DNA of 12,984 nt from UBA4416 sp044357775 (GCA_044357775.1 JBIKOX010000074.1:1-12984), one strand, 5' to 3'; shown: positions 1-7,557, numbered from the stretch's first letter. A program made the numbers and translations. The notes: generated by a model from the sequence alone, not told the origin.

Positions 1-441
1 ACTGCAACTGCTGTATTTGAAATAACGCCACCAGTAATATCAATGCCATTTCCGGCAGTGTAAGTTTGCGATGAAGGAGCGGTTACCGTAAATGTATTTC
101 CTGAACTTGTTACTGAAGCAGAACCTGCCCCAACAATGGTTGGAGTTACTGCAACTGCTGTATTTGAAATAACACCGCCAGTAATATCAATACCATTACC
201 TGAAGTATAAATTTGAGGTGTTGGACTAGTTACTGTAAATGTATTTCCAGAAGATGTAACAGTTGATGAACCTACCCCAACAATTGTTGGAGGTGTTGCA
301 ATTGCTGTATTTGAAATAACACCACCAGTAATATCAATACCATTTCCGGCTGAATAAATAGTTGAGGACGGGATATTAATACTATAACTTCCAGCACTTG
401 AAGTAACTGTATTTGGAGCATTTATTGTAATTGTGGGAGTG
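1..441. repeat. 147-bp tandem repeats, three units, coding
   Basis: Units begin at 1, 148 and 295, an exact 147-bp period (49 codons). The first 70 or so bases of each unit are nearly identical in all three copies (conserved blocks about 13-55, 160-202 and 307-349). Units 1 and 2 also match over much of their second half. The second half of unit 3, which is the first repeat in the protein, has diverged. The array is cut by the left edge, so the copy number is unknown. Confidence 0.9.
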
Positions 442-845
442 AGAGCTGTATTACCAGAAGTTTCAGCATATAATGCATAAGGCACACTCATGAATTGCTG
501 CGTACCAATTGAAGCATAATTTGTGCCTCCTGTTGGATCTATTGATACTTCCATAAAATAGGGTCCGCTTGCCCAGTTAATTAAAGAAAAACTACCTCCA
601 TTTACTGATCCAATGCCTAAATTAAATAAACCAAATGAATTAGTTACTTTACTGTGAGTCTCCGTAAAAACAATCACACCTGCAGCGCTTGTTTGGTGTA
701 ACTCTAATTTAATTGAAATAGTTTGATTAGCCAAAACTGAACCAGTAACATTTCTAGCTATACCTTGATAACTAATTTGCTGAGGTACTTGACCGTATGA
801 TAAGCAGCAAAGTCCAATAAAAATTGTCGATAAAAAATTTTTCAT
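1..845 (-). CDS. Secreted repeat protein, 5' part only (C-terminus off the left edge)
   Basis: This frame is open from an ATG at 845-843 to the left edge (281 codons, no stop). Residues 1 to about 18 form a signal peptide (MKNFLSTIFIGLCCLSYG), so the product is exported. Residues 19 to about 130 resemble a domain common at the start of large Bacteroidota surface proteins: ISYQGIARNVTGSVLANQT, then TETHSKVTNSFGLFNLGIG, then MSVPYALYAET. From about residue 135 the protein consists of three 49-residue repeats, each ending in AGNGIDITGGVISNTA or a near copy (the second copy begins SGNGID). Such Gly/Thr/Ser-rich beta repeats recall fibre or stalk regions of surface and tail-fibre proteins, but that role is inference. 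The leader has no Shine-Dalgarno sequence, only A/T-rich text with repeated AATTGTTTTT. Total length and C-terminal domain (for example a type IX sorting signal) cannot be seen. Confidence 0.85.
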   Translation of the reverse strand, partial: MKNFLSTIFIGLCCLSYGQVPQQISYQGIARNVTGSVLANQTISIKLELHQTSAAGVIVFTETHSKVTNSFGLFNLGIGSVNGGSFSLINWASGPYFMEVSIDPTGGTNYASIGTQQFMSVPYALYAETSGNTALTPTITINAPNTVTSSAGSYSINIPSSTIYSAGNGIDITGGVISNTAIATPPTIVGVGSSTVTSSGNTFTVTSPTPQIYTSGNGIDITGGVISNTAVAVTPTIVGAGSASVTSSGNTFTVTAPSSQTYTAGNGIDITGGVISNTAVA

Positions 846-922
846 ATAATTGTTTTTTAATTGTTTTTCAATTGTCGTATTTAAATGTCATAGCTCGTCA
901 ATAATCTGCTTTTCTATTTTGG

Positions 923-930
923 CAAACATA
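923..930 (-). promoter_or_regulatory. Possible -7 promoter element for the secreted repeat protein
   Basis: The minus strand reads TATGTTTG here, an exact match to the Bacteroidetes -7 pattern TAnnTTTG, about 78 bases upstream of the ATG at 845. No TTTG sits at the usual -33 distance, so this is only a half-match. An eight-base pattern with two free positions is easily found by chance in AT-rich DNA. Confidence 0.35.
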
Positions 931-1382
931 GCTACTTCATATTTTTTTATAATTATTTATTAATTGTCAATTTGTAATACTTGGCTTTAGTGCAACAAAC
1001 TATTTCCTTTTTTTAAAAACTATGTTGATTTCAATACTTTATAAATTAACAAGTGTAGTTCTGGTAAATTCTTTCTAATTAAGTATGAAATAGTTCAGGA
1101 AATAAAGTAAATGTATAAAAAAGCTAAGGTTACAAAGTTTCGTTAAAAATAAGCAAAAAATAGATTAGATTAAAAATAAATTTTATGCTAATTAATTGTT
1201 AATTACAGAGATACTAAAGTCATTTAATGACAATTTTAACTACAATTGGATCACTTAAAAACTAATTTAAGGCGAATATCAGGAAATTGCAATGTACTAA
1301 AACCTGTTTTGTTTTAAAAATTATACATCACCTGTAAATGTTTATTATACCATTATGAAGTAATCGATAGTGCAAGCAGTTA

Positions 1383-1437
1383 GTCACCCTGAACTTGATT
1401 CAGGGTCTCTGAGATGCTGAATCAAGTTCAGCATGAC
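1383..1437. repeat. Nested inverted repeat, probable dispersed (REP-like) element
   Basis: Two 27-base arms (1383-1409 and 1411-1437) are inverted copies of each other around a single T at 1410, with four mismatches. Both contain the same 15-base core, CTGAACTTGATTCAG on the left and its exact complement on the right. Each arm is also its own hairpin: CCCTGAA/TTCAGGG on the left and TGCTGAA/TTCAGCA on the right. The four arm-to-arm mismatches fall in pairs that keep each small hairpin intact. The element is clearly richer in G+C than its surroundings. From memory, similar GTCATnCTGAACTTGnTTCAG text is scattered between genes in many Bacteroidota genomes. No transposase lies nearby. Confidence 0.75.
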
Positions 1438-1600
1438 ATCCATAATTGAACCATGTAATAAATGTTTTTGGTATGACATCATGGCTTTCTTACATTAAAT
1501 TTACTACCATTTGTGGGAAACTTTAAAAATAAACGTTGAAAAGAACATAGTTAATTACTTAATAATTTAATAAAAAGTAAATTTGACACCACATAATGAT

Positions 1601-2434
1601 TTAGATTTTTTTGTAAAACTCAAATAAATCAATCGCTTGTTTAGCTTCTTTAACATCATGAACTCTTAAAATAGATGCACCATTATGCAAAGCAATTGTA
1701 TTTAATACGGTCGTGCCATTTAATGCAGTCACTGCAGAAGAATGTATGATTTTATTAATCATCGATTTTCTGGAAAGTCCAGCCAATAAAGGAAAATCTA
1801 AGGTCGCAAAATCATTTAACTGTTTTAATAATTGAAAATTATGTTCCGTTGTTTTACCAAATCCAAACCCTACATCTAAAATTAATTTATCTAAACCAAG
1901 GTTTTTACAAAGTGTAATTTTCTCTTCAAAAAAACTAAATACATCACTTACAACATTATTGTAAGTAGGATTTACTTGCATGGTTTGTGGTGTGCCTTGC
2001 ATGTGCATCAGCAAATAAGCAATATTATGTTTGGCAACCAGCGGCAGCATATCTTTATCCATCTCGCCACCTGAAATATCATTAATCATATCAGCACCTA
2101 AATCAATTACAACTTCAGCAACATCTGATAAATTGGTGTCAATTGATATGATAATATGTGGAAATTCCTTACGTAACGCCATTAATGGTTCTTTCAGTCT
2201 CTCTATTTCATCGTGCGAAGAAATATATACTGCGTTTGGTCTTGATGAAGCTGCGCCAATATCAATAATAGTTGCACCTTCACTAATTTTCATTTCAGCA
2301 TCTTTTATTATATCCGTTACCGAAGAAAACTTACCACCATCATAAAAACTGTCAGGAGTAATATTAATAATAGCCATTACCTGAGCTTTTTCAAAACTTA
2401 ATTGTTTACCATTTGTTTGGTAGGATTTATTCAT
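1601..2434 (-). CDS. folP: Dihydropteroate synthase
   Basis: This cytoplasmic enzyme of folate synthesis joins 6-hydroxymethyl-dihydropterin pyrophosphate to p-aminobenzoate and is the target of sulfonamides. At 277 residues it has the normal length. The TIM-barrel signatures appear in order: NITPDSFYDGG (24-34), the loop GAASSRPNA (60-68, in place of the common GESTRPGA), the pterin-site aspartate in SIDT (Asp99), NDISGG (118-123), MHMQG (143-147), DVGFGFGK (187-194), GLSRKSM (219-225) and RVHDV (257-261). I chose the ATG at 2434-2432. An in-frame TTG at 2458 would add eight residues, but the ATG places the first motif where the family normally has it. The gene is divergent from the DUF1599 gene, an arrangement I recall from other Bacteroidota. 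No terminator hairpin follows directly; the inverted repeat at 1383-1437 lies about 160 bases downstream. Confidence 0.95.
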   Translation of the reverse strand: MNKSYQTNGKQLSFEKAQVMAIINITPDSFYDGGKFSSVTDIIKDAEMKISEGATIIDIGAASSRPNAVYISSHDEIERLKEPLMALRKEFPHIIISIDTNLSDVAEVVIDLGADMINDISGGEMDKDMLPLVAKHNIAYLLMHMQGTPQTMQVNPTYNNVVSDVFSFFEEKITLCKNLGLDKLILDVGFGFGKTTEHNFQLLKQLNDFATLDFPLLAGLSRKSMINKIIHSSAVTALNGTTVLNTIALHNGASILRVHDVKEAKQAIDLFEFYKKI

Positions 2435-2537
2435 TTTTATTACTTTAGCGTAATGCAAGTAATGAATTATTTATTATAAAAAATAAAAAATAAATCCACC
2501 ATTAGCATTATGGTTGGCAAAAAAAATAAATCAACAA

Positions 2538-3074
2538 ATGAATACAACTCCATTACAATATGATTCTGCTATAAAATTATGCAAGGACCTTTTTTTAAAA
2601 AAAATGAAAGATTATGGAACTGCTTGGCGAAATTTAAGACCAACTTCACTAACCGATCAAATTTTTATTAAAGCACAACGCATTAAAAGTATTGAAGAAA
2701 AAGGTACCCAAAAAGTAATAGATGATATAACTGGCGAATACGTTGGCATTATCAACTATTGCATCATTTCGTTAATTCAATTGCAATTAAAAGATGATTC
2801 AAGAGTTGAACTTCCGTATGAAGAAGTTGAACAACTATACAATAAATATGTAAAGCAAACCAAGCAATTAATGGAAGATAAAAACCATGACTATGGCGAA
2901 GCTTGGAGAGATATGAGAATTAGTTCTTTAACTGATTTGATTTTAATGAAAATTTTTAGGGTAAAACAAATAGAGGACAATAAAGGACAAACCCTTGCAA
3001 GTGAAGGCGTTGATGCGAATTATATGGATATGCTTAATTATGCCGTATTCGCATTAATAAAATTGAAAGGCTAA
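2538..3074 (+). CDS. DUF1599 protein with two tandem domain copies
   Basis: This is a 178-residue soluble protein without a signal peptide or membrane segment. It contains two copies of the same helical unit. Copy 1 spans about 8-84, with KDYGTAWRNLRPTSLTD (24-40) and EYVGIINYCIISLIQL (67-82). Copy 2 spans about 98-178, with HDYGEAWRDMRISSLTD (117-133) and NYMDMLNYAVFALIKL (161-176). This is the pattern of DUF1599 (PF07659), which I recall being renamed a nucleotide-modification-associated domain. The conserved Asp-Tyr-Gly, Trp-Arg and Asn-Tyr positions could line a nucleotide site, but no reaction can be read from the sequence. The start is the ATG at 2538. A TTG at 2514 would add MAKKINQQ and cannot be excluded. 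Its promoter must lie in the short AT-rich gap shared with folP. In relatives I recall this gene preceding a DoxX-like gene and tpiA; here it stands alone. Confidence 0.85.
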   Translation: MNTTPLQYDSAIKLCKDLFLKKMKDYGTAWRNLRPTSLTDQIFIKAQRIKSIEEKGTQKVIDDITGEYVGIINYCIISLIQLQLKDDSRVELPYEEVEQLYNKYVKQTKQLMEDKNHDYGEAWRDMRISSLTDLILMKIFRVKQIEDNKGQTLASEGVDANYMDMLNYAVFALIKLKG

Positions 3075-3109
3075 TTATCTAAAACAAATTTATTGCAAAA
3101 TTAGTTAAA

Positions 3110-5467
3110 TTACTGTTTTGCAGATTTAGCTTTTTGCATCGGATTACCGCCAGTGCTTTGTCCGCGACCAACTGTTTTCCCTTTAAATATATCAAAACGG
3201 TTAGGCGCTTCGGTCATATTCCAGGTATTATTCTTTTCATCAATGTCGCAAGTTTCTTTAAACGGATCTAATAAAATAGAAGCGACTTCTTTATTTTTAG
3301 AATACGTCTTTACTACATTTTTTTCGTTCTTGCGCCAAACATAGGCGTTTACTCTATCAATTTCAGAAGTTCCATCTTTAAAATTCCATTGAATTATTAA
3401 TGGTGTTACACAACCTCCTTTATTGGTAAAGTAAATTTCGTAATTATATTTACCCTTAATACTTTGAAAAGCAGAATCACTAACTGGTTCTAAATTTTCA
3501 TTACGATTTATTGGTTTCTTTTCTACTGCAGTTTTTATTTCTGGCTTGTAATGAAAATAAAAATCACGTAAAATTGTATCTACATCTACTAAAAATTTAA
3601 GACCTTCCTGCTTGTTTCTTATTTTTGAAACATGTTCAAATTCTTTATTTTTAGGATAAGATTTAATCGTATCATTTTTTACAGGAACTTCTTTATTATT
3701 TATAAATGTATAAGCTTTTACTGAATCTAAAGATACATCAACCGGCTCTATATCATAAAACCAAGCTCTCCAATACCAGTCTAAATCAACAGCACTTGCA
3801 TCTTCCATACTTCTAAAAAAATCGGCAGGTGTTGGATGTTTAAAAGCCCAACGAGTACAATATTGTTTAAATGAAAAATCAAATAATTCTCGTCCCATTA
3901 CTGTTTCACGTAAAATATTTAAAGCAGTACAGGGTTTGCCATAAGCATTAGCGCCAAAGTTATTTATATTCTCACTATTAGTCATAATAGGTTCTAACTG
4001 ATCTTTTGGTAAACGCATATAATCTACCATTTTATGAGCCGGTCCGCGATTTGATGGATAATTATTATCAAATTCTTGTTCTGTTAAAAATTGAACAAAT
4101 GTATTCAAACCTTCATCTAACCAACTCCACTGACGTTCATCACTATTAATAATCATAGGAAAAAAGTTATGTCCTACTTCATGAATAATAACTCCTAACA
4201 TACCATATTTAGTTCCTTCGGTATAGGTTCCATCTTTTTCTGTACGTCCAAAATTAAAGCAAATCATAGGATACTCCATTCCGTTTGAAGCTTCAATACT
4301 TTGAGCAACTGGATACGTGTAAGGCACTGTAAATTTTGAATAAGTTTTAATAGTATGAGCAACCGCTTTTGTAGAATACTTTCTATAAACCCCAGCGGCT
4401 TCTTTTCCATAAAAACTCATGCACATTATTTTTTTTCCTTCTACTTTAATAGGCATTGCATCCCACATAAATTTACGGGAAGTTCCCCAGGCAAAATCTC
4501 TTACGCTATCAGCTTTAAAAACCCAAGTTTTAGTAGCAGAGCTTTTTGTTTTTTCAGCATTTGTGCATTCATCTAATGTTACAATTTCAGTTACATCACT
4601 ATAATTAGTGGATGCTTTTGTCCATCGTGTCATTTGCTTTGGAGTTAATACTTGTGCGTAATTTTGACACTCGCCTGTGGAACATACTAAATGATCAGCA
4701 GGTACAGTCATCTTTACAGTGTAATCTCCAAATGCTAAAGCAAATTCTCCACGCCCTGTGAACTGTTTATTTTGCCATCCCTGAAAATCACTATACACGC
4801 ACATGCGAGGATACCATTGTGTCATAGTAAATAAATAATTTCCATCTTCTTTAAAAAACTCATAACCACCACGACCACCAATTTCCATACGGTTCCCCAT
4901 TTTGTATTGCCATTTTACAATAAATTTCACTTTACTATTTGGCATTAACGTTTTAGGTAAATCAATACGCATCATGGTTTGATTGATTGTATATTTAATT
5001 GGCTTTCCTAATTCATCTGTAACCGATAAAATTTGATCTCCCAAACCTTTCAAACGCTCGTTCACATCCATCCCTTTAACAGCAGCTTCATCGTAAGGCG
5101 CATTCATTTTATTGCTGTCAAAAAAATTTGCATCATTAGTAGTGTTATGCTGATTTTCATCTAGCTGTAACCATAAATATTGCAATTTATCAGGCGAATT
5201 ATTATGATAGGTAACCACCTCTTTTCCAATAAGCATTAGATTTTTTTCATCTAAAGTTGCTTCAATATTATAATCAGCTTTTTGTTGCCAGTACTTTCCT
5301 CCTGGTACACCTGACGCTGTTCGTTGTTCGTTTGGCGTAGGCAATATAGTTCCTAATTGCTCAAACTTATTCCCATGATTTGATTGAGGATTATTTTTTG
5401 TATTTTGAGCTAAAGTAACAGAAGCAAAAAAGCAAACAGAGGCGGTAATTTTAATAAATTTAATCAT
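3110..5467 (-). CDS. Secreted M1-family (gluzincin) metallopeptidase
   Basis: This 785-residue exported zinc peptidase starts with a signal peptide (MIKFIKITASVCFFASVTLA, cut near residue 20). The catalytic region follows an N-terminal beta-rich part. It holds GMEYP (396-400, in the place of the M1 GAMEN exopeptidase motif), the zinc motif HEVGH (429-433) and, 18 residues later, the third ligand Glu452 in WLDEGLN. A downstream tyrosine (NAYGKP, Tyr509) probably corresponds to the catalytic Tyr of M1 enzymes. The set of active-site residues looks complete. The altered GMEY suggests a substrate preference different from classical aminopeptidase N. The last 200 residues form a family-specific tail ending in a Lys/Gly-rich stretch; no type IX sorting domain is evident. 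The ATG at 5467 lies one base after the stop of the HupE-like gene, so the two are surely co-transcribed. Confidence 0.92.
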   Translation of the reverse strand: MIKFIKITASVCFFASVTLAQNTKNNPQSNHGNKFEQLGTILPTPNEQRTASGVPGGKYWQQKADYNIEATLDEKNLMLIGKEVVTYHNNSPDKLQYLWLQLDENQHNTTNDANFFDSNKMNAPYDEAAVKGMDVNERLKGLGDQILSVTDELGKPIKYTINQTMMRIDLPKTLMPNSKVKFIVKWQYKMGNRMEIGGRGGYEFFKEDGNYLFTMTQWYPRMCVYSDFQGWQNKQFTGRGEFALAFGDYTVKMTVPADHLVCSTGECQNYAQVLTPKQMTRWTKASTNYSDVTEIVTLDECTNAEKTKSSATKTWVFKADSVRDFAWGTSRKFMWDAMPIKVEGKKIMCMSFYGKEAAGVYRKYSTKAVAHTIKTYSKFTVPYTYPVAQSIEASNGMEYPMICFNFGRTEKDGTYTEGTKYGMLGVIIHEVGHNFFPMIINSDERQWSWLDEGLNTFVQFLTEQEFDNNYPSNRGPAHKMVDYMRLPKDQLEPIMTNSENINNFGANAYGKPCTALNILRETVMGRELFDFSFKQYCTRWAFKHPTPADFFRSMEDASAVDLDWYWRAWFYDIEPVDVSLDSVKAYTFINNKEVPVKNDTIKSYPKNKEFEHVSKIRNKQEGLKFLVDVDTILRDFYFHYKPEIKTAVEKKPINRNENLEPVSDSAFQSIKGKYNYEIYFTNKGGCVTPLIIQWNFKDGTSEIDRVNAYVWRKNEKNVVKTYSKNKEVASILLDPFKETCDIDEKNNTWNMTEAPNRFDIFKGKTVGRGQSTGGNPMQKAKSAKQ

Positions 5468-5468
5468 T

Positions 5469-6071
5469 TTATAAATCGTTTAATCGTTGTATTAATAATA
5501 AAAGAGCAATTCCAAAAATAGCTGAAGACATAAAAAATATAACATCATGTTTTTTGATTTTGGTAAATCTAACTAAAAAAACAGAAATTAAAAGCATTGT
5601 AAATACAATTATTAATTGCCCAAATTCTAAACCCATGTTAAATGAAAATAATGGAATAAGAATACTATTTTCTTTACCTAGCATAGATTTTAATAAATAG
5701 GAAAAGCCCATTCCGTGAATTAATCCGAAAACAAGAGCTAAAGCATAATTCAACCAATAATTTCTATTTTTTTCAAATTGTTGTTTTGATACTAAATAAC
5801 GATACTTGATATTTACCAAGCAAGTTATAATAATCGTTAAGGATATTAAAACCTCAATATAATTTTGTTTTATTGTGAAAATATTAAATGTGCTAATAGC
5901 CAAAGCCAGCGAATGACCTATTGTAAAAGCTGTAACTAAAATCAATAAGTTTTTCCATTGATTTACAGAAAATAAAACACACAAAGCAATCACATATAAA
6001 ATATGATCATAGCCATTCCAGTCTAAAATATGTTCTGTTCCTGTACTAAACCATAACCAAAATTCATCCAT
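5469..6071 (-). CDS. HupE/UreJ-like multi-pass membrane protein
   Basis: This is a 200-residue integral inner-membrane protein with about six or seven hydrophobic segments. It carries the marks of the HupE/UreJ_2 family: WNGYDHILYV (18-27), TIGHSLALA (50-58), GLIHGMGFSY (116-125) and FNMGLEFGQL (144-153). In HupE and UreJ such His/Asp positions are linked to nickel transport for hydrogenase and urease, but no such enzyme lies in this window, so the substrate here is unknown. I chose the ATG at 6071-6069. An upstream in-frame ATG at 6125 would add 18 residues, lacks family support and would overlap the divergent gene. The gene is first in an operon with the M1 peptidase. The minus strand has TATATTTT at 6112-6105, a near match to a -7 element. 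Its start lies only five bases from that of the divergent DUF6702 gene. Confidence 0.88.
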   Translation of the reverse strand: MDEFWLWFSTGTEHILDWNGYDHILYVIALCVLFSVNQWKNLLILVTAFTIGHSLALAISTFNIFTIKQNYIEVLISLTIIITCLVNIKYRYLVSKQQFEKNRNYWLNYALALVFGLIHGMGFSYLLKSMLGKENSILIPLFSFNMGLEFGQLIIVFTMLLISVFLVRFTKIKKHDVIFFMSSAIFGIALLLLIQRLNDL

Positions 6072-6076
6072 AAAAA

Positions 6077-6640
6077 ATGTTACTTTTGCATGTGTTAAAA
6101 ATAAAAAATATAGCCACATATCCAAAAATTATTACACCTGCGGTAAAAGGGTTGTTTGTATGCATTATCATTATTGCTTTTAGCTCATTTAATGTTTTAA
6201 AGCATCCATTTTTTATGTGTGTAACAGATATAAAACACAACATTAAGCAACGTAGTTTAAATATTAGCATTAAACTATTTACTAGCGATATAGAAAATGC
6301 CCTAAAAAATACAACTGGCAAACCCATCGACTTATTGAATCCGAAAAACAAACCAGAAATGGAACTGGAATTATTTAATTACATAAAAAAACGTTTTGTT
6401 TTAAATAATAATCAAAAACCAATTACTCTCGATTTTATCGGCTACGAAAAAGAAGAGGATGTTATATGGGTTTATTTAGAAAGCAAAAAAGTAAATCAGC
6501 CAAAAACAATAAAAATAAATACAACTTTATTATACGACTACCTGCCTCAACAAACTAATATTGTTCACGCCGAAATTAATGGTATAAAAAAAAGTAGTAA
6601 AGTGCTAAATCCAGATAGTAAAATAGAATTTAACTTTTAG
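6077..6640 (+). CDS. DUF6702 family exported protein
   Basis: This 187-residue protein has a hydrophobic segment at about 25-41 (GLFVCIIIIAFSSFNV), probably a signal peptide or anchor. The mature part begins at HPFFMCVTDIKHN. It matches the DUF6702 family pattern as I remember it: HP...V(S)VTEI near the start, then SIKLFTSDIENAL (64-76), PIDLLNP, GYEKEEDVIWVYLES and a late LLYDYLPQQTNIVHAEING. The function of the family is unknown. The start is uncertain. The ATG at 6077 gives a long n-region, but the best -7 promoter match (6081-6088) lies downstream of it; a GTG at 6092 or TTG at 6152 would then be used. The stop TAG at 6638-6640 shares its G with the GTG of miaA. Its close divergent pairing with the HupE-like gene suggests a shared function, which is an inference. 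Confidence 0.85.
   Translation: MLLLHVLKIKNIATYPKIITPAVKGLFVCIIIIAFSSFNVLKHPFFMCVTDIKHNIKQRSLNISIKLFTSDIENALKNTTGKPIDLLNPKNKPEMELELFNYIKKRFVLNNNQKPITLDFIGYEKEEDVIWVYLESKKVNQPKTIKINTTLLYDYLPQQTNIVHAEINGIKKSSKVLNPDSKIEFNF
6081..6088 (+). promoter_or_regulatory. Possible -7 promoter element for the DUF6702-miaA-MFS operon
   Basis: TACTTTTG followed by C is an exact match to the Bacteroidetes TAnnTTTG pattern. It predicts transcription starting near 6093-6096, just inside the open frame that begins at 6077. No clear TTTG lies at -33. If real, translation of the DUF6702 gene begins further downstream than the ATG at 6077. Confidence 0.4.
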
Positions 6641-7554
6641 TGTTTTTGAAAAAAAATCTCATAATCATTGCAGGTCCCACAGCTGTTGGCAAAACAACTT
6701 TATCCATTGAATTAGCAAAGCATTACTCCTGCCCTATTATTTCAGCAGATTCTCGTCAGTTTTATAAAGAATTGAGTATTGGAACTGCTAAACCAACTGT
6801 TGAAGAAATGCAAGGTATTACTCACTATTTTATTGATAATATAAGTATTCATGAAACTTATAATGTGGGGCAATATGAAAGAGACGCCATAGAACTAATT
6901 GAATCTTTATTTCAAGAACATGAAACCTTAATTTTAGTTGGAGGTTCTGGATTATACATCAATGCAATTTTAAATGGAGTTGACGAGTTTGAAGAAATTC
7001 CTACTGAAATAAGGGAACAATTAATTAAAGAGTATAACGAAAAAGGCTTAACTTATTTACAAGAAGAATTAAAGAAACGAGACGAAGAATATTACAATCA
7101 AGTAGATTTAAATAATCCGCAACGAATTATGCGAGCGCTTGAAGTTTGCATTCACACAAAAAAGCCATATTCAAGTTTTAGAAAAAAAGAAAAAAAAGAG
7201 CGCTCTTTCAATACCATTAATTTGTTAATTAATACAGAACGTGAAGTATTATATCAACGCATTAATAAGCGTGTTGATGTAATGATGAATCAAGGTTTGT
7301 TGGAAGAAGTTAAAAGCCTTTACCCAAACAAGCACTTGAATGCACTAAACACTTTAGGTTACAAAGAATTGTTTGATTTTATGGACGATAAAATAACATT
7401 TGAGGAAGCCGTAAATTTAATTAAACAAAACAGTCGCCGTTATGCCAAACGACAAATCACTTGGTTTAATCATCAAGGAGATTTTGAATGTTTTGAGCCA
7501 AACGATTTGGAAAAAATAAAAGCTTACTTAGATATTTTGAAACAATATTTATAA
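6640..7554 (+). CDS. miaA: tRNA dimethylallyltransferase
   Basis: This enzyme transfers a dimethylallyl group from DMAPP to N6 of A37 in tRNAs that read codons starting with U, which helps decoding accuracy. All family motifs are present: the P-loop GPTAVGKT (12-19), SADSRQFY (35-42) with the catalytic Asp37, SIGTAKP (46-52), GGSGLYI (101-107), QRIMRALE (161-168), TLGYKEL (238-244) and RRYAKRQITWF (266-276). At 304 residues the length is normal. There is no ATG near the N-terminus. Translation starts at GTG 6640, which overlaps the TAG stop of the DUF6702 gene as TAGTG, or at TTG 6646, which gives MKKNLIIIAGPT and looks more like relatives. Either way the two genes are probably translationally coupled. 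The MFS gene follows after three bases. Confidence 0.97.
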   Translation: MFLKKNLIIIAGPTAVGKTTLSIELAKHYSCPIISADSRQFYKELSIGTAKPTVEEMQGITHYFIDNISIHETYNVGQYERDAIELIESLFQEHETLILVGGSGLYINAILNGVDEFEEIPTEIREQLIKEYNEKGLTYLQEELKKRDEEYYNQVDLNNPQRIMRALEVCIHTKKPYSSFRKKEKKERSFNTINLLINTEREVLYQRINKRVDVMMNQGLLEEVKSLYPNKHLNALNTLGYKELFDFMDDKITFEEAVNLIKQNSRRYAKRQITWFNHQGDFECFEPNDLEKIKAYLDILKQYL

Positions 7555-7557
7555 TCT

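Larger units (their letters stand above)
846..1600. other. Gene-free AT-rich gap of about 755 bp
   Basis: No convincing reading frame, tRNA or other RNA gene is visible on either strand between the start of the repeat protein and the end of folP. The left end should hold the leader and promoter of the repeat protein. The only structured part is the nested inverted repeat at 1383-1437. ATGACATC, the outer end of its right arm (1433-1440), recurs at 1473-1480. The rest is A/T-rich sequence in which I see nothing definable. Confidence 0.7.

Noticed and set aside
1..441. Regular direct repeats that might be taken for a CRISPR array or satellite DNA
   Set aside because: The 147-bp period is a multiple of three, the reading frame is open throughout, the units are coding, and the spacing and length do not fit CRISPR repeats.
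1490..1590. Possible terminator for folP formed by AAATTTACT and AGTAAATTT
   Set aside because: The nine-base arms lie about 75 bases apart, are purely A/T-rich apart from one pair, and have no T-tract placed for termination.
846..1600. tRNA, small RNA or small protein gene in the gap
   Set aside because: I found no cloverleaf, no conserved tRNA loop text and no reading frame with a credible start and composition.
2031..2345. Open frame on the plus strand inside folP
   Set aside because: It lies antisense to a clear folP gene with all motifs, and its translation is a low-complexity Ser/Ile-rich mirror of the true protein.
2459..2537. Promoters for folP and the DUF1599 gene
   Set aside because: Only one-mismatch versions of TAnnTTTG are present (for example TATGGTTG at 2509-2516) with no -33 partner, too weak to list in such AT-rich sequence.
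3075..3109. Bidirectional terminator between the DUF1599 and peptidase genes
   Set aside because: The 35-base convergent gap has no stable inverted repeat that I can find by eye.
6064..6351. Minus-strand open frame over the DUF6702 gene
   Set aside because: It overlaps both the HupE-like start and the family-supported DUF6702 frame, and its translation resembles no family I recognise.
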